A stretch of DNA of 53,237 nt, taken from positions 1 through 53,237 of the forward strand of contig JAAXIY010000020.1 of NCBI GenBank assembly GCA_012270125.1. The letters run 5' to 3'. The stretch comes from Paracoccaceae bacterium (GTDB lineage: Bacteria > Pseudomonadota > Alphaproteobacteria > Rhodobacterales > Rhodobacteraceae). A program made the position numbers and the translations under genes. The notes under the pieces were generated by a model that saw only the letters and a program-made list of their open reading frames with translations, did no database searches and had not been told where the DNA came from. Shown here piece by piece: positions 18,601-28,629 of the stretch (position 1 is its first letter; the number at the start of each line of letters is the position of its first letter).

Positions 18601-19083
18601 CTTGCTTATAAAGATGAGTATGAAGTAGCTCGTTTGCACCTTGGAACATACAAAAAGGTTTCTGAGAAGTTTGAAAATGTTAAAAAGATAAAGTTTTATC
18701 TAGCACCCCCCATAATTTCAAAAGAGGGCAAAGATGGCAGAGCTAGAAAGATAGAATTCGGTTGGTATATGATCTATATTTTCAAATTTATTTCCTTGTT
18801 TAAGTGGTTGAGAGGGTCACGATTTGATTTGTTTTCTTATTCTAAAGATAGACGGTTGGATCTGCAGTTAATTGATCAGTACGAACACGACTTACGGCTT
18901 ATTAAACATCTTGATCTGAAAAAAGATAGGGAGCTGATACTAGAGTTATTAAATCTTCCCTCATCAATAAAAGGTTTTGGTATTGTAAAGAGAAAAAATT
19001 TTAAAACGGCCTCAATTCAACGAAAAAATTTGTTAGAAAAATTAAACACTCCAAAAGGAGCGGTTAATCACGCGGCAGAATAA
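15682..19083 (+). CDS. Fused indolepyruvate ferredoxin oxidoreductase family protein
   Basis: A 1133-residue single-chain 2-oxoacid:ferredoxin oxidoreductase oxidatively decarboxylating arylpyruvates (from Trp, Phe or Tyr transamination) to acyl-CoA and reduced ferredoxin. The domain order is: N-terminal pyrimidine-binding region; thiamine-diphosphate region with IGDGTYNHSG...NDAVAMTGGQ (about residues 491-525); a cysteine cluster CEGCGDCG near 629 with further cysteines to about 680, for Fe-S binding; a gamma-type domain starting GVGGTGVVTIG near 713; and a C-terminal extension. The start is the ATG at 15682 with GGGA 7 bases upstream; a TTG at 15676 lies too close to it. The exact substrate is uncertain, and no ferredoxin gene is nearby. 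Confidence 0.9.
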   Translation: MANTSIKLDDKYNLAESNVLLNGTQALVRLMLGQKYRDYKSGLNTAGFVTGYRGSPLGAVDFQMKRAAKELEASKIQFKEALNEDLATTALWGAQQAELRGEGLHDGVFGLWYGKGPGVDRSGDAMRHANMAGTSMHGGVLMAMGDDHSGESSTVLHQSDLALIDAGMPILSPAGVQEILDYGHYGFALSRFSGLWVGLKTMKDTIEVTSVVDGDPFRLEFKEPEHSFERGSLNIRLMDTPEEQEKRLFNEKKIAAEEFARVNRIDKIGFPKINSKIGLIAAGKNWLDLIHAFSLLGIDARDAEELGITSYKIVQTWPIDRQSLLEWSDQLDLIIVVEEKRKIIETQVKDTLFSVGSKTRVYGGDKNNEKLFSDYGVLDPLDIASAIGQIFQEEGCSNTKLTSGLKKIKEARSADNAPDLAERLPYFCAGCPHNSSTVVPEGSRAYAGIGCHYMAQWMDRETLGFTHMGGEGANWIGESLFSKRKHVFQNIGDGTYNHSGIQAIRAAVAAKTDITYKILFNDAVAMTGGQGNDGHLNAVRVVKELLAIGIKNTILVYDDKEDLSLNSFPKEIEKVDRSKLNYAQEKLSKISGVTAIVYVQTCAAEKRRRRKRGLFPDPDKRLFINTDVCEGCGDCGVQSNCVAVTPIETELGRKREIDQSNCNKDFSCLNGFCPSFVSVEGAKIKKTKKTDFNLPHLEQPNLPEIDKTHNVVITGVGGTGVVTIGALVAQAAQIDGLGAGMMEMAGLAQKGGAVYIHCRIAKSPDNISAIRVTMGECDALIGGDLVVSSGSKCLNLTANGRTKAVVNSDEIVTGEFTRDTDFKIPNEQLIVSMEAKLKEGLSLFNSTKLASKLMGDSIYSNILVLGAAWQKGLLPLSHAALKHAIKLNGAMIDQNLRAFEIGRWAALYPEEVEKILDSAVIQIKSSLKERIEFRSKHLEAFQNKSLSKKFIEMINSFKDHDIQEAVAINYHRVLAYKDEYEVARLHLGTYKKVSEKFENVKKIKFYLAPPIISKEGKDGRARKIEFGWYMIYIFKFISLFKWLRGSRFDLFSYSKDRRLDLQLIDQYEHDLRLIKHLDLKKDRELILELLNLPSSIKGFGIVKRKNFKTASIQRKNLLEKLNTPKGAVNHAAE

Positions 19084-19152
19084 ATTGTTATTATTTAAAA
19101 ACTGTTACGCAGCCCTTTTAAAAAGTAATTGTAAATAAAATTAAATTAAAAA

Positions 19153-20031
19153 ATGAAACATAACAGGCAAACAGCTCGTGACATAAGCTATGCTTATTCC
19201 GCACGAACATATAGCGGTAGAGCGATTATAAAAATTTTGGAAAACATTACTGGAAGAATTGGTTTAATTAGAAAAGCTAAAGGATATGAGCACGAAATAG
19301 TATTGGGTGAAAGTTTCTGGAATATTATGCTCAAAAGGTATGGTTTATCTTTAGAGATTTTAGATGGGAATTTCAGCTCTATTCCAAAAGATGGCCCATT
19401 GATACTAGTCGCAAATCATCCCTTTGGTATTTTAGATGGGTTAATTCTTGGTTACATTTTGTCGAAATCCAGGCAAGATTTTAAAATATTAGCTAATCAA
19501 GTTTTTTGTAAGTCTGATGATTTAAATGATATTATATTGCCTATTTCATTCGATGAGACCAAAGAAGCGTCTAAGATGAATATAGCTACTAGGTTGTCTG
19601 CCTTGAACTTTCTAGATAATGGAGGTGCAATTGGCGTCTTTCCCGGAGGCACCGTTTCAACGGCACAGAGTCCTTTTGGAGTGCCTATGGACCCTGGTTG
19701 GAGATCATTTACGGCTAAAATGATTACTAGATCAGACGCTCAGGTAGTGCCAATTTTTTTTGAAGGTCATAATAGTCGACTTTTTCAAGTGGCAAGCCAC
19801 ATTCATTATAATCTTCGCATGGGATTATTAATTAAAGAATTTAAATCAAAGGTTGGTAATCCGGTTAAAATTGCCATTGGCAACCCACTATCAGATACAG
19901 CGATCAAATCTCGATCTGGCAATCCTAGAATTCTGATGGATTTTCTAAGAGAAGAGACCTATAAGCTGTCGCGAACTCCGTTAGATAATTTTAATTATGG
20001 TTACGAGTTTGAAAGTCGATATAAAATTTAG
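19153..20031 (+). CDS. Lysophospholipid acyltransferase family protein
   Basis: A 292-residue PlsC-like acyltransferase. The catalytic His-Asp block appears as [11 protein letters not shown] near residue 92, with five residues between His and Asp as in the hemolysin/OlsA-like branch. The glycerol-phosphate-binding block is GVFPGGTVS near 160, and later [11 protein letters not shown] and VKIAIGNPL match the remaining family blocks. It would transfer an acyl chain to a lyso-lipid at the inner membrane. The substrate could be lysophosphatidate or lyso-ornithine lipid; sequence alone does not decide. The ribosome binding site is poor. It sits between the ferredoxin oxidoreductase and murI, 11 bases before the latter. 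Confidence 0.8.
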   Translation: MKHNRQTARDISYAYSARTYSGRAIIKILENITGRIGLIRKAKGYEHEIVLGESFWNIMLKRYGLSLEILDGNFSSIPKDGPLILVANHPFGILDGLILGYILSKSRQDFKILANQVFCKSDDLNDIILPISFDETKEASKMNIATRLSALNFLDNGGAIGVFPGGTVSTAQSPFGVPMDPGWRSFTAKMITRSDAQVVPIFFEGHNSRLFQVASHIHYNLRMGLLIKEFKSKVGNPVKIAIGNPLSDTAIKSRSGNPRILMDFLREETYKLSRTPLDNFNYGYEFESRYKI

Positions 20032-20042
20032 GATATTCTAAG

Positions 20043-20858
20043 GTGGCAGTTGGTATTTTTGATAGCGGTCTTGGGGGACTGACAGTCTTTAGTGCGGTTG
20101 AGAAAAAAATGCCGGACCAGTCATTTGTTTACTTGGGAGATAACTTAAATGCTCCATATGGCGTTCGAGATGCTTCTAATGTTTTTGATCTAACAACTAA
20201 ATGTATTGAAAGACTATGGGACGAAGGTTGTGATTTGGTGGTTTTAGCTTGCAATACGGCTTCAGCCGCGGCCTTAAAAAAGATACAGGAAGAGTGGGTA
20301 CCTAAAAACAAAAGAGTATTGGGCGTTTTTGTGCCTTTAATTGAAAGTTTAACGAATAGAAGTTGGGGGGACAATTCTCCGCCTAAAGAAGTAAAGATTC
20401 AAAATGTTGCCTTGTTTGCAACTCCTTCAACGGTGGCAAGTCGAGCTTTTCAACGTGAACTAGCGTACAGGGCCATAGGTGTGGATGTCGAAAGCCAAGC
20501 GTGTGGCGGTTTAGTAGATGCTATTGAAGATGGAGACTTAATTTTGGCAGATGCTTTAGTTCGCTCACATGTTGAGGCTTTGAAAAGGAAAATGCCAAAT
20601 CCGCAGGCCGCTATTTTGGGTTGTACGCATTATCCTCTTTTGGAAAATATTTTTAAGGAAGCCTTAGGGCCGAGTGTAGAGGTTTTCTCACAAGCTAATC
20701 TTGTAGCAGCAAGTTTATCTGACTATTTGTTAAGGCACCCTGAGATGGTGGGGGAGATTAAGGCAAAAAATGTATTTATAACAACTGGAGATCCGGTTAT
20801 TGTGTCGGCAAGAGCCACGCAATTTCTAAAAAGGCCTGTAAAATTTAAACCTGCGTAG
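20043..20858 (+). CDS. murI: Glutamate racemase
   Basis: A 271-residue racemase supplying D-glutamate for peptidoglycan. It has the N-terminal [14 protein letters not shown], the first catalytic cysteine in [10 protein letters not shown] (near residue 78) and the second in [10 protein letters not shown] (near 200). The start is GTG at 20043; its Shine-Dalgarno-like AGGAT overlaps the stop of the acyltransferase gene. The length is usual. It is 15 bases upstream of argC in the same direction. Confidence 0.95.
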   Translation: MAVGIFDSGLGGLTVFSAVEKKMPDQSFVYLGDNLNAPYGVRDASNVFDLTTKCIERLWDEGCDLVVLACNTASAAALKKIQEEWVPKNKRVLGVFVPLIESLTNRSWGDNSPPKEVKIQNVALFATPSTVASRAFQRELAYRAIGVDVESQACGGLVDAIEDGDLILADALVRSHVEALKRKMPNPQAAILGCTHYPLLENIFKEALGPSVEVFSQANLVAASLSDYLLRHPEMVGEIKAKNVFITTGDPVIVSARATQFLKRPVKFKPA

Positions 20859-20873
20859 ATAAGACTTTGATAA

Positions 20874-21899
20874 ATGTATAAAATCGCTATTTTAGGTGCT
20901 TCAGGATATACCGGCGCTGAATTAATTAGAATAATTTATAACCATCCCGAAATGGAAATTGTGGTACTGGCTGCGAACAGTAAAGCTGGTCAAAGTATGG
21001 AAAATGTCTTTCCTCACCTAAGATCACTTAAGTTGCCTTCTCTTATAAAGGTTGACGAAGTAGATTTCGACAATATAGATCTTTGCTTTTGCGCCTTACC
21101 TCACAAAACTTCCCAAGAAGTGATAAAGAGGTTGCCGAGACAGCTTAAAATAATTGATCTCAGTGCCGACTTTCGTCTCCGAGATCCGGATATTTATGAA
21201 CAATGGTATGGTAATAATCATCAAGCTCATGATTTGCAGGAGGAAGCAGTATATGGGCTAACTGAATTTTATCGCACAGAGATTAAAGCAGCACGTTTGG
21301 TAGCCGGTACAGGTTGTAATGCTGCTACTGGTCAGTATATTTTGCGGCCTCTGGTTAAACAGGGGGTAATTGATCTTGATAATATTATCCTTGACTTAAA
21401 ATGTGCAGTGTCAGGAGCTGGAAGATCTCTAAAGGAAAATTTATTACATTCAGAGCTCTCGGAAGGAACAAATGCTTATTCAGTTGGAGGTGTTCATAGG
21501 CACCTAGGTGAATTTGATCAGGAATTATTTAAGATTGCAGGCCGATCTGTAAATATTCAATTTACACCACACTTAATTCCCGCAAATAGAGGAATTTTAG
21601 CGACTGCTTATGTCGTTGGAGATAGTAACGAAATTAATAAAATTTTATCTGATAGATATAAAAACGAACATTTTATTCACGTTTTGCCTCTTGGAGAAAC
21701 ACCAAGTACTCACCATGTCAGAGGATCAAATGAGTGTCATATAGGCGTAGTGCCGGACCGAATTGAAAATCGAAGTATTATAATTGCAGCTTTGGATAAT
21801 TTAACAAAAGGAAGTTCGGGTCAAGCTGTACAGAATGCCAACTTAATGCTTGGAATTGATGAAACTTGTGGCCTCAATTTTGTTCCTATTTTTCCGTAG
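20874..21899 (+). CDS. argC: N-acetyl-gamma-glutamyl-phosphate reductase
   Basis: A 341-residue NADPH-dependent reductase of arginine biosynthesis, producing N-acetylglutamate semialdehyde. The Rossmann motif [12 protein letters not shown] starts at residue 5. The active-site cysteine is in [13 protein letters not shown] near residue 149, and the catalytic histidine lies in the GGVHRHLGE region near 210. This [10 protein letters not shown] version of the active site is the one I associate with Rhodobacterales ArgC; most other families have GCYPT. The C-terminal [19 protein letters not shown] is typical. ccmE follows after 3 bases. Confidence 0.96.
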   Translation: MYKIAILGASGYTGAELIRIIYNHPEMEIVVLAANSKAGQSMENVFPHLRSLKLPSLIKVDEVDFDNIDLCFCALPHKTSQEVIKRLPRQLKIIDLSADFRLRDPDIYEQWYGNNHQAHDLQEEAVYGLTEFYRTEIKAARLVAGTGCNAATGQYILRPLVKQGVIDLDNIILDLKCAVSGAGRSLKENLLHSELSEGTNAYSVGGVHRHLGEFDQELFKIAGRSVNIQFTPHLIPANRGILATAYVVGDSNEINKILSDRYKNEHFIHVLPLGETPSTHHVRGSNECHIGVVPDRIENRSIIIAALDNLTKGSSGQAVQNANLMLGIDETCGLNFVPIFP

Positions 21900-21902
21900 C
21901 TC

Positions 21903-22346
21903 ATGAAAACTTTAAAAAAACAGCGCAGAATACAAATAATTGTCATAACATTTATTGCTTTGGCCTTATCAACTGCACTTATAGGTTATGCGATGCGTGA
22001 TGGAATAAACTTTTTTCGCTCCCCATCTGAGGTTCTAGAACAGCCTCCTGAAAAGGATGAAGTTTTTCGCATAGGCGGTCTAGTTCAAGAAAATAGTTTG
22101 ATCAAAGGTACGGGAACATCAATCAATTTTATTGTGACAGATGGGAATAAATCTGTTCCAGTACAATATTCAGGTATTTTACCTGATCTTTTCGCTGAGG
22201 GGCAAGGCATGATAGCAACAGGAAAATATTCTGACGGTAAATTTATTGCTTCGGAGATCTTGGCAAAGCATGATGAAAATTACATGCCAAAAGAGGTCAT
22301 AGATACACTGAAAGAGCAGGGTGTTTATAAAAAGGTAAACAATTAA
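21903..22346 (+). CDS. ccmE: Cytochrome c maturation heme chaperone CcmE
   Basis: A 147-residue periplasm-facing protein that carries heme covalently to the CcmF/H ligase. It has an N-terminal membrane anchor (about residues 10-30), an OB-fold (FRIGGLVQENS... VPVQYSG.LPDLF) and the heme-attachment motif His123-Asp-Glu-Asn-Tyr127, so all key residues are present. It is 3 bases after argC and in the same direction as ccmF and ccmH. Confidence 0.95.
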   Translation: MKTLKKQRRIQIIVITFIALALSTALIGYAMRDGINFFRSPSEVLEQPPEKDEVFRIGGLVQENSLIKGTGTSINFIVTDGNKSVPVQYSGILPDLFAEGQGMIATGKYSDGKFIASEILAKHDENYMPKEVIDTLKEQGVYKKVNN

Positions 22347-22398
22347 CTATATTATTTGCTGAGCAGCTATTTATCTTAAATTTAAATTGCGACAATCA

Positions 22399-22430
22399 TT
22401 CCATAAATAAGCATGGAAAGCTTTTTTGTT
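22399..22430 (+). terminator. Weak hairpin with T-run between ccmE and ccmF
   Basis: TTCCAT and ATGGAA pair (6 bp, 8-base loop), followed within 2 bases by a run with six consecutive T. The stem is AT-rich, so termination would be partial. A TATATAA box near 22437-22443 just downstream could be a -10 element for ccmF. Confidence 0.3.
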
Positions 22431-22448
22431 TAGAATTATATATAAGAG

Positions 22449-24410
22449 ATGATAAACGAAATTGGTCACTTCACTTTACTGTTAGCTTTTTGCGTGGCGT
22501 TGTTACAAGCAACGGTTCCCCTTTTTGGTGCACATAAAGGCCGTATTGATTTAATGGCAATTTCTGAAAGTGCTGCAAATCTGCAATTCGCTTTATTATT
22601 AGCTTCTTTTGGAGCACTTACACATGCTTTCATGACATCAGATTTTTCGGTAAAATTGGTTGTTTTAAATTCGCATTCCTTAAAACCAATGCTTTATAAA
22701 ATTACAGGTGTCTGGGGAAATCACGAGGGTTCAATGCTTTTATGGGTGTTGATATTATCTCTTTTCGGTGCTTCAGCCTCTTGGTTTGGTGCAAACCTCC
22801 CAATTCTTTTAAAAACAAGGGTCTTAGCGATTCAAGGGGCAATCGGTGTTGCTTTTCTCGCGTTTATAATATTTACATCGAACCCTTTTGAGAGAGTTGA
22901 AATTCCGCCCTTTGATGGACAAGATCTTAACCCTCTTCTACAGGATCCAGGGCTGGCCTTCCATCCACCTTTTTTATATTTGGGTTATGTGGGTTTATCT
23001 ATGGCTTTTTCTTTTGCAGTCGCTGCACTAATTGAGGGTAGGATAGACGCTGCATGGGGTAGGTGGGTTCGACCTTGGACACTTGCGGCTTGGATTTTTC
23101 TCACAATCGGTATCGCACTAGGTAGCTGGTGGGCCTATTATGAACTAGGATGGGGTGGTTTTTGGTTTTGGGATCCTGTTGAGAATGCCTCTTTTATGCC
23201 CTGGCTTCTGGCAGCAGCTCTACTACACAGTGCAATTGTAGTTGAAAAACGAGAAACCTTAAAAAGCTGGACAATTCTGCTAGCTATTTTAGCCTTTGGC
23301 TTTTCTTTAATTGGCACTTTTATTGTTAGATCTGGCGTTTTAACCTCCGTTCATGCTTTTGCGAATGATCCTGAAAGAGGAATGTTTATACTAATCATAT
23401 TAGGGATTTTTATGGGTGGTGCGCTTACACTTTTTAGTTTCAGATCAAGTGCGATGGAGGCCAGAGGTGTTTTTTCCATGGTGAGTAGAGAAACAGCTCT
23501 TGTTTCTAATAATGTACTCCTTGCCGTATCAGCTTTTGTTGTGTTTTTTGGAACTATATGGCCCTTGGTGGCCGAATTGTTTTTTGATAGAAAACTTTCC
23601 GTAGGACCACCATTTTTTAATGCAGCGTTTACTCCGTTCATGATTTTGTTAGGATTAATTTTGCCGGTCGGATCCAATCTACCGTGGAAGAGAGCAAATA
23701 TACTAAATTCTTCTAAAAAGCTTATTTTTGTTTTTATTCTTTCCATTTGTTTGGCCGGCCTGATTTGGGCAATACAAACTGGAAAAAGTTTAATTGGTCC
23801 TGTCGGCGTATTTTTGGGCGCATGGATAGTAATGGGTACCATCCTTGATTTGTTTTCAAAACTGGGACGTTCTATATCTCTAAAAAGATTGATAGTTTTA
23901 CCAAGAGCAGATTTTGGCAAATTTTTTGCGCATTCAGGACTTGGTATTACGATGTTTGCCATCGCTGCTCTTACGTCTTGGGAAAAAGAAGACATCAGAG
24001 TAGTGCCGGTCGGAGGTAGCTGGAAAATTGCGGCTTATGAACTGAAACTCAATAGTGTCGAAAATGTTCGAGGTCCGAACTATTTTTCAACGATGGGTGT
24101 AATCGCAGTGTCAAAAGATGGTCAATTGTTGACTGTTCTTCGCCCAGAGAAAAGAAACTATCCTGTAGCTCAAATGCCAACTACTGAAGCTGCAATTGAC
24201 TATAGGTTGTCTCGTGATTTGTATGTCGTTTTAGGAGATCAACAGTCTGATAATTCGTGGACCATCAGGACTTATTTGAAACCTTTCACAAACTGGATTT
24301 GGGGTGGATGTGCATTAATGGCGGTTGGGGGTCTGCTTAGCTTGACAGATCGTAGGTTAAGGATTGCTGCCGGAAGACGAAAAGTTTCGGTAGTGGAGCA
24401 AGCTACGTGA
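22449..24410 (+). CDS. ccmF: Heme lyase CcmF
   Basis: A 653-residue polytopic inner-membrane protein that joins heme to apocytochrome c together with CcmH. It has roughly 14-15 hydrophobic segments. The tryptophan-rich WWD motif WGGFWFWDPVENASFMPWL is near residue 237. The flanking conserved His regions (GNHEGS near 92, LLHSAIVVEKR near 258) and a large periplasmic loop before the last helix are present. It overlaps ccmH by 4 bases. This is the counterpart of R. capsulatus ccl1. Confidence 0.96.
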   Translation: MINEIGHFTLLLAFCVALLQATVPLFGAHKGRIDLMAISESAANLQFALLLASFGALTHAFMTSDFSVKLVVLNSHSLKPMLYKITGVWGNHEGSMLLWVLILSLFGASASWFGANLPILLKTRVLAIQGAIGVAFLAFIIFTSNPFERVEIPPFDGQDLNPLLQDPGLAFHPPFLYLGYVGLSMAFSFAVAALIEGRIDAAWGRWVRPWTLAAWIFLTIGIALGSWWAYYELGWGGFWFWDPVENASFMPWLLAAALLHSAIVVEKRETLKSWTILLAILAFGFSLIGTFIVRSGVLTSVHAFANDPERGMFILIILGIFMGGALTLFSFRSSAMEARGVFSMVSRETALVSNNVLLAVSAFVVFFGTIWPLVAELFFDRKLSVGPPFFNAAFTPFMILLGLILPVGSNLPWKRANILNSSKKLIFVFILSICLAGLIWAIQTGKSLIGPVGVFLGAWIVMGTILDLFSKLGRSISLKRLIVLPRADFGKFFAHSGLGITMFAIAALTSWEKEDIRVVPVGGSWKIAAYELKLNSVENVRGPNYFSTMGVIAVSKDGQLLTVLRPEKRNYPVAQMPTTEAAIDYRLSRDLYVVLGDQQSDNSWTIRTYLKPFTNWIWGGCALMAVGGLLSLTDRRLRIAAGRRKVSVVEQAT

Positions 24411-24871
24411 AAAGATCTTTTTTAATAGCTGTGTTTTTGTATCTTTTTCCCTTGGTTGCCTTTAGTGTTGAGCCCAGTGAAATTTTAGATGATCCTGCGT
24501 TAGAGGAGCGGGCCCGTGAAATTTCTAAAGGTCTTAGATGCCTTGTATGCCAAAATGAAAGCATCGATGACAGTAATGCAAGTTTGGCAAAAGATCTAAG
24601 AGTCCTTGTTCGAGAAAGAATTTTAGCTGGTGATAGTGACGCCGAAGTTTTAAATTTTGTTGTAAATCGCTATGGTGAATTCGCTCTTCTAAAGCCAAGC
24701 TCGTCTGGCTCTAATTTAGTATTGTGGTTATCGGGGCCATTTATGCTTTTTCTCGCTATAATTATATCTATTTCATTTATAAGGTCTAACCAACGTTTTG
24801 GTAGAAATAATCATTCATCTCTTTCAGAAGTTGAGAAAAAAGAATTAGAAAAAATTATAAATGATCAATGA
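24407..24871 (+). CDS. ccmH: Cytochrome c-type biogenesis protein CcmH
   Basis: A 154-residue thiol-reducing subunit of the heme ligase (R. capsulatus ccl2). It has a signal-peptide-like N-terminus ending near VEPSE, the redox motif LRCLVCQNESIDDSNA (Cys-x-x-Cys near residues 44-47), the LVRERI..G.SD.E...F...RYG.F.L segment and a C-terminal membrane helix near 100-120. The start codon overlaps the ccmF stop. The fused CcmI-type TPR domain found in enterobacteria is absent, normal for this group. Confidence 0.93.
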   Translation: MKRSFLIAVFLYLFPLVAFSVEPSEILDDPALEERAREISKGLRCLVCQNESIDDSNASLAKDLRVLVRERILAGDSDAEVLNFVVNRYGEFALLKPSSSGSNLVLWLSGPFMLFLAIIISISFIRSNQRFGRNNHSSLSEVEKKELEKIINDQ

Positions 24872-24928
24872 ATTTATCAATTAAACCTTTAAGGTGAAAG
24901 CCTTCTTTAAAGCAAAAAGGATATTATT

Positions 24929-25705
24929 ATGGACTATGAAACCATCGAACTTGAGTTAAAAGATAAAGTGGCTGTCATACGTCTCAACCGTCCTGATGTG
25001 AAGAACGCACTTAATACGCAAATGAGAGCTGAGATTACCCAATGCGTTAATCAAATGGGAAAAGAGGCCAGGGTGTTGGTTATAACGGGTTCAGGTTCTG
25101 CTTTTTGCTCTGGCCAAGATTTGGGAGATAGAAAATCAGTTTCTCAGATTGATCTTGAACGGACACTCCGTGATGAATACGAACCCATGCTCCGCTCGAT
25201 ATTAGATTGTCCAGTTCCAACTATAGCAGCAGTTAATGGGGCTGCAGCTGGTGCGGGCGCCAACCTAGCTTTGTCGGCTGATATAGTTATTGCTTCTGCT
25301 TCAGCTTATTTTTTGCAAGCATTTACGAGAATAGGATTAATTCCTGATGCAGGTGGAACTTACATTATGCCAAGGACTATGGGCAAAGCCAAAGCCATGG
25401 GTGCATCCTTGTTTGCTGATAAAATTTCAGCTGAACAAGCGGATAAGTGGGGCTTGATATGGGAGGCGGTTTCCGACGATACTTTTGAAGAGGTATGGCA
25501 TTCTAGAGCCAATCATTTGGCTAATGGGCCAACTATCGCATATGGTTATTTAAAAGAAGCACTAAAGTCATCTTTTGAAAATGATCTCAACAGTCAATTG
25601 ACTCTGGAAGCAAAATTACAAAACAATTGTGGAAACACGAGAGATTTTCAAGAAGGAGTTTTAGCCTTTTTGCAAAAAAGAGAAGCTAAGTTTGAAGGCC
25701 GCTGA
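24929..25705 (+). CDS. Enoyl-CoA hydratase/isomerase, PaaG-like
   Basis: A 258-residue crotonase. The CoA-binding AFCSGQDLGDR and oxyanion-hole GAAAGAGANLAL segments, and the FTRIGLIPDAGGTY segment, closely resemble PaaG, the epoxyphenylacetyl-CoA ring-opening isomerase. Asp in IPDAGG occupies the catalytic position, and the position of the first hydratase glutamate is not Glu, which favours isomerase over hydratase. No other paa gene is in the window, so an aromatic role is unproven. Arylacetyl-CoA made by the ferredoxin oxidoreductase upstream would be a plausible metabolic neighbour, but that is speculation. Convergent with gltA, 3 bases apart. Confidence 0.75.
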   Translation: MDYETIELELKDKVAVIRLNRPDVKNALNTQMRAEITQCVNQMGKEARVLVITGSGSAFCSGQDLGDRKSVSQIDLERTLRDEYEPMLRSILDCPVPTIAAVNGAAAGAGANLALSADIVIASASAYFLQAFTRIGLIPDAGGTYIMPRTMGKAKAMGASLFADKISAEQADKWGLIWEAVSDDTFEEVWHSRANHLANGPTIAYGYLKEALKSSFENDLNSQLTLEAKLQNNCGNTRDFQEGVLAFLQKREAKFEGR

Positions 25706-25708
25706 CGG

Positions 25709-27004
25709 TTACCGTTTTTCGATGTCTACATAGTCTCGAGGAGTTTCTCCCAAATACAACTGCCTTGGACGACCAATTTTAACCTGTGGATCGGCTATCA
25801 TCTCTTTCCATTGAGAAATCCATCCGACGGTGCGCGATAGAGCGAAAATAGGGGTAAACATTGATGTTGGGAAACCCATAGCTTCCAATATTATACCAGA
25901 ATAAAAGTCTACATTTGGAAAAAGTTTTTTATCAACAAAATATTCATCGCTTAGAGCAACTTTCTCTAATTCTTTTGCAACTTGTAATAATGGGTTGTTG
26001 TTTACCCCAAGTAATTCTAATACCTCGTCTGCTGATCTTTTTAAAACTTTAGCTCTAGGATCTGTATTTTTATAAACTCGATGTCCAAAGCCCATTAACC
26101 TAAAGGGATCATTTTTATCCTTAGCACGTTTTATATATTCTGGAATCTTATCTGTAGTTCCAATTTCACGTAACATCTCCAAGCAGGCTTGATTTGCTCC
26201 GCCATGAGCCGGCCCCCATAGGCAAGCGATACCGGCGGCAATACAAGCAAAGGGATTAGCTCCAGAACTTGATGCAAGTCGAACTGTGCTTGTCGATGCA
26301 TTTTGTTCATGATCGGCATGTAGAGTAAAAATCCGGTCCATAGCTCGGCTAAGGATTGGGTTAACTTCGTAATCCTCAGCAGGCACTGCAAAGCACATGC
26401 GTAAAAAATTAGACGCATAATCTAGGTCGTTACGGGGATAAACGAAAGGTTGACCAATTGTATACTTGTAAGCCATTGCGGCAATGGTAGGCATCTTTGC
26501 GATCATTCTAATTGAGGCAACCTCACGTTGCCAAGGATCTGTGATATCTGTGCTATCATGATAAAAAGCAGACATGGCTCCGACGACGCCAGTCATAATA
26601 GCCATTGGGTGAGCATCTCGCCTAAAACCACGAAATAAATAACCCATCTGTTCATGGATCATGGTATGATTAGTTACTCTATTCTCAAAATCCTCAAGCT
26701 CAGCTGGTGTCGGCAAATTGCCATACAAAAGAAGAAAACAGACCTCCAAATAGTGCGAATGCTCTGCCAGTTGATCTATAGGGTAGCCTCGATGAAGTAG
26801 TTCTCCTTTGCCACCATCAATAAAAGTAATAGTACTATCGCAACTAGCAGTTGAGGTAAAACCCGGGTCATATGTAAATACTCCAGCTTCACCATAAAGT
26901 TTGCGAATATCTAAAACGTCAGGCCCTGCGGTCGGAGACATAATTGGTAAATCAAATTCGTTACCGTCAAGTATTAGTTTTGCCGTTTTTGAAGATTTAA
27001 CCAT
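25709..27004 (-). CDS. gltA: Citrate synthase
   Basis: A 431-residue type II (NADH-sensitive, hexameric class length) citrate synthase, the entry step of the TCA cycle. Visible are the [23 protein letters not shown]-terminus, the catalytic [15 protein letters not shown] (His near 267), [10 protein letters not shown] (His near 308), and [15 protein letters not shown] with the catalytic Asp near 366. The length matches the family. gltX lies 63 bases upstream in the same direction, an order usual in Rhodobacterales. Confidence 0.97.
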   Translation of the reverse strand: MVKSSKTAKLILDGNEFDLPIMSPTAGPDVLDIRKLYGEAGVFTYDPGFTSTASCDSTITFIDGGKGELLHRGYPIDQLAEHSHYLEVCFLLLYGNLPTPAELEDFENRVTNHTMIHEQMGYLFRGFRRDAHPMAIMTGVVGAMSAFYHDSTDITDPWQREVASIRMIAKMPTIAAMAYKYTIGQPFVYPRNDLDYASNFLRMCFAVPAEDYEVNPILSRAMDRIFTLHADHEQNASTSTVRLASSSGANPFACIAAGIACLWGPAHGGANQACLEMLREIGTTDKIPEYIKRAKDKNDPFRLMGFGHRVYKNTDPRAKVLKRSADEVLELLGVNNNPLLQVAKELEKVALSDEYFVDKKLFPNVDFYSGIILEAMGFPTSMFTPIFALSRTVGWISQWKEMIADPQVKIGRPRQLYLGETPRDYVDIEKR

Positions 27005-27067
27005 CTCTTATCTCTCTCTGTTTCTTCACCACGTAAATGATGCAATATTTATAGTAAAGCAAATGGG

Positions 27068-28468
27068 TCAATAACCCTCGGCATTTTCCAGCCTTGCTAT
27101 AGTTTCGTCGCGTCCCAACACAAGCATCATGTCAAAAACACTTGGGGTTCTGGTTTGTCCTGAAAGAACCGCTCGAAGAGGTGAGGCTAGTTTGCCAAAC
27201 TTTACACCAAAACTTTCAGCACAATCATTACAAACTTGCTCTAAATCTCCCCGAGACCAAGTAACATTGTGCAATTGCGGCGTCAATGTTTTCAGCATTT
27301 CAATTGAATATTCATCAATAAATGAACTAGCTTCAGGACTCATAGGTATTGGTATATCTAAAAATATAAAAGAAGCTTTATCAATAAGTTCCGAAAAAGT
27401 CTTAACGTTATTTTTAAGACAATAAAAGGCATCTTTCAGTAGTTTAGTTTTTTCATCCGACAATACTAGTTTATTATTTGACGATAGAAACTTATGAATT
27501 TCATGCAGCAGTGCAGCATCGTCTGTAGCGTTTATATGCTGACCAGATAAATTTTGTAATTTTTTTAAGTCAAATCGAGCCGCTGACTTTCGTATGCCTT
27601 TCAGATCAAACCATTCTAATGCTTGCAAATCTGTGAAAAATTCTTGGTCACCATGACTCCAACCTAGTCGAGCCAAATAATTCCGCATTGCACTGGAAGG
27701 ATATCCAATCTGTTGATACTCTTCGATACTCGTAGCACCATGCCGTTTTGATAATTTTTTTCCGTCTTCGCCATGAATTAGTGGAATATGGGCATAAATT
27801 GGAAGTTGCCACTCCATAGCCCTATAAATTAAGTTCTGTCTGGCTGCATTATTTAGGTGATCATCTCCCCGGATCACATGTGTGACACCCATGTCATAAT
27901 CATCTACGACAACAGCAAGCATGTAAACTGGAGAACCGTCTGATCTTAATAGCACCATATCATCAAGTTGGTTATTTTTAAAAGTAACTTCTCCTTGAAC
28001 CTCATCTTTGACTATGGTTTCGCCATTTTCAGGAGATTTTATTCTTATAACGTAGGAAGAATTTGGATGTGTTGAAGGATCAGCATCCCTCCAAGGGCTT
28101 TTAAATAGAGTGGACGTTCCCTTTTTGCGGGCTGCATCCTTAAATTCTTGAATTTCGTCTGAGGTTGAAAAGCATTTGTATGCTTTGCCATTCTTTAACA
28201 AGGTATGAGCAATCTCAATATGACGGGGCGCTCTTTCAAATTGACTAACTATCTCATCATCATAGTCCAATCCTAACCAATTAAGACCATTTAAGATAAC
28301 TTCTGTTGCCTCTGGTGTAGACCTTTTTCTGTCTGTATCCTCAATTCGGATATAAAACTTTCCATTTCTTCCGCGTGCATACAGCCAGTTAAATAAAGCT
28401 GTTCTCGCTGTCCCGATGTGCATGGATCCAGTAGGAGAGGGGGCTATCCTGGTAACAACTTGGGACAT
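27068..28468 (-). CDS. gltX: Glutamyl-tRNA synthetase
   Basis: A 466-residue class I aminoacyl-tRNA synthetase. The HIGH-type motif reads SMHIGTAR near residue 15 and the KMSKS-type motif KKLSKRHG near 239; the anticodon-binding domain follows. Alphaproteobacteria often carry two GltX proteins, one charging tRNA-Gln for transamidation. This copy has the gltA neighbourhood, but which specificity it has cannot be told from this sequence. The ATG at 28468 is consistent with the family N-terminus. Confidence 0.96.
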   Translation of the reverse strand: MSQVVTRIAPSPTGSMHIGTARTALFNWLYARGRNGKFYIRIEDTDRKRSTPEATEVILNGLNWLGLDYDDEIVSQFERAPRHIEIAHTLLKNGKAYKCFSTSDEIQEFKDAARKKGTSTLFKSPWRDADPSTHPNSSYVIRIKSPENGETIVKDEVQGEVTFKNNQLDDMVLLRSDGSPVYMLAVVVDDYDMGVTHVIRGDDHLNNAARQNLIYRAMEWQLPIYAHIPLIHGEDGKKLSKRHGATSIEEYQQIGYPSSAMRNYLARLGWSHGDQEFFTDLQALEWFDLKGIRKSAARFDLKKLQNLSGQHINATDDAALLHEIHKFLSSNNKLVLSDEKTKLLKDAFYCLKNNVKTFSELIDKASFIFLDIPIPMSPEASSFIDEYSIEMLKTLTPQLHNVTWSRGDLEQVCNDCAESFGVKFGKLASPLRAVLSGQTRTPSVFDMMLVLGRDETIARLENAEGY

Positions 28469-28587
28469 ACTTCAATACCTTCAAATCAATCATCAATTCA
28501 GCAACGCTTTTAACTTCATGAAAGCATGATAACAAGGCTGCTAGACATAAACCGTATGACTGAAATTATTACCCAAAAGGAACTAAG

Positions 28588-28607
28588 AACTCTAAAGAAA
28601 TAGAGTT
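28588..28607 (-). terminator. Inverted repeat downstream of lexA
   Basis: AACTCTA and TAGAGTT form a perfect 7-bp stem with a 6-base loop, 23 bases past the lexA stop. On the minus strand it is followed by a moderately T-rich stretch (CTTAGTTCCTTTT). A weak intrinsic terminator for lexA is the likely role. Confidence 0.4.
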
Positions 28608-28629
28608 GTACTTAATAAAAATAGTTTAT

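Noticed and set aside
24407-24871. Absence of ccmG between ccmF and ccmH as a gene loss
   Set aside because: In Rhodobacter the ccl1-ccl2 (ccmF-ccmH) pair is naturally separate from the helABCDX cluster that holds the CcmG equivalent, so this is normal for the group.
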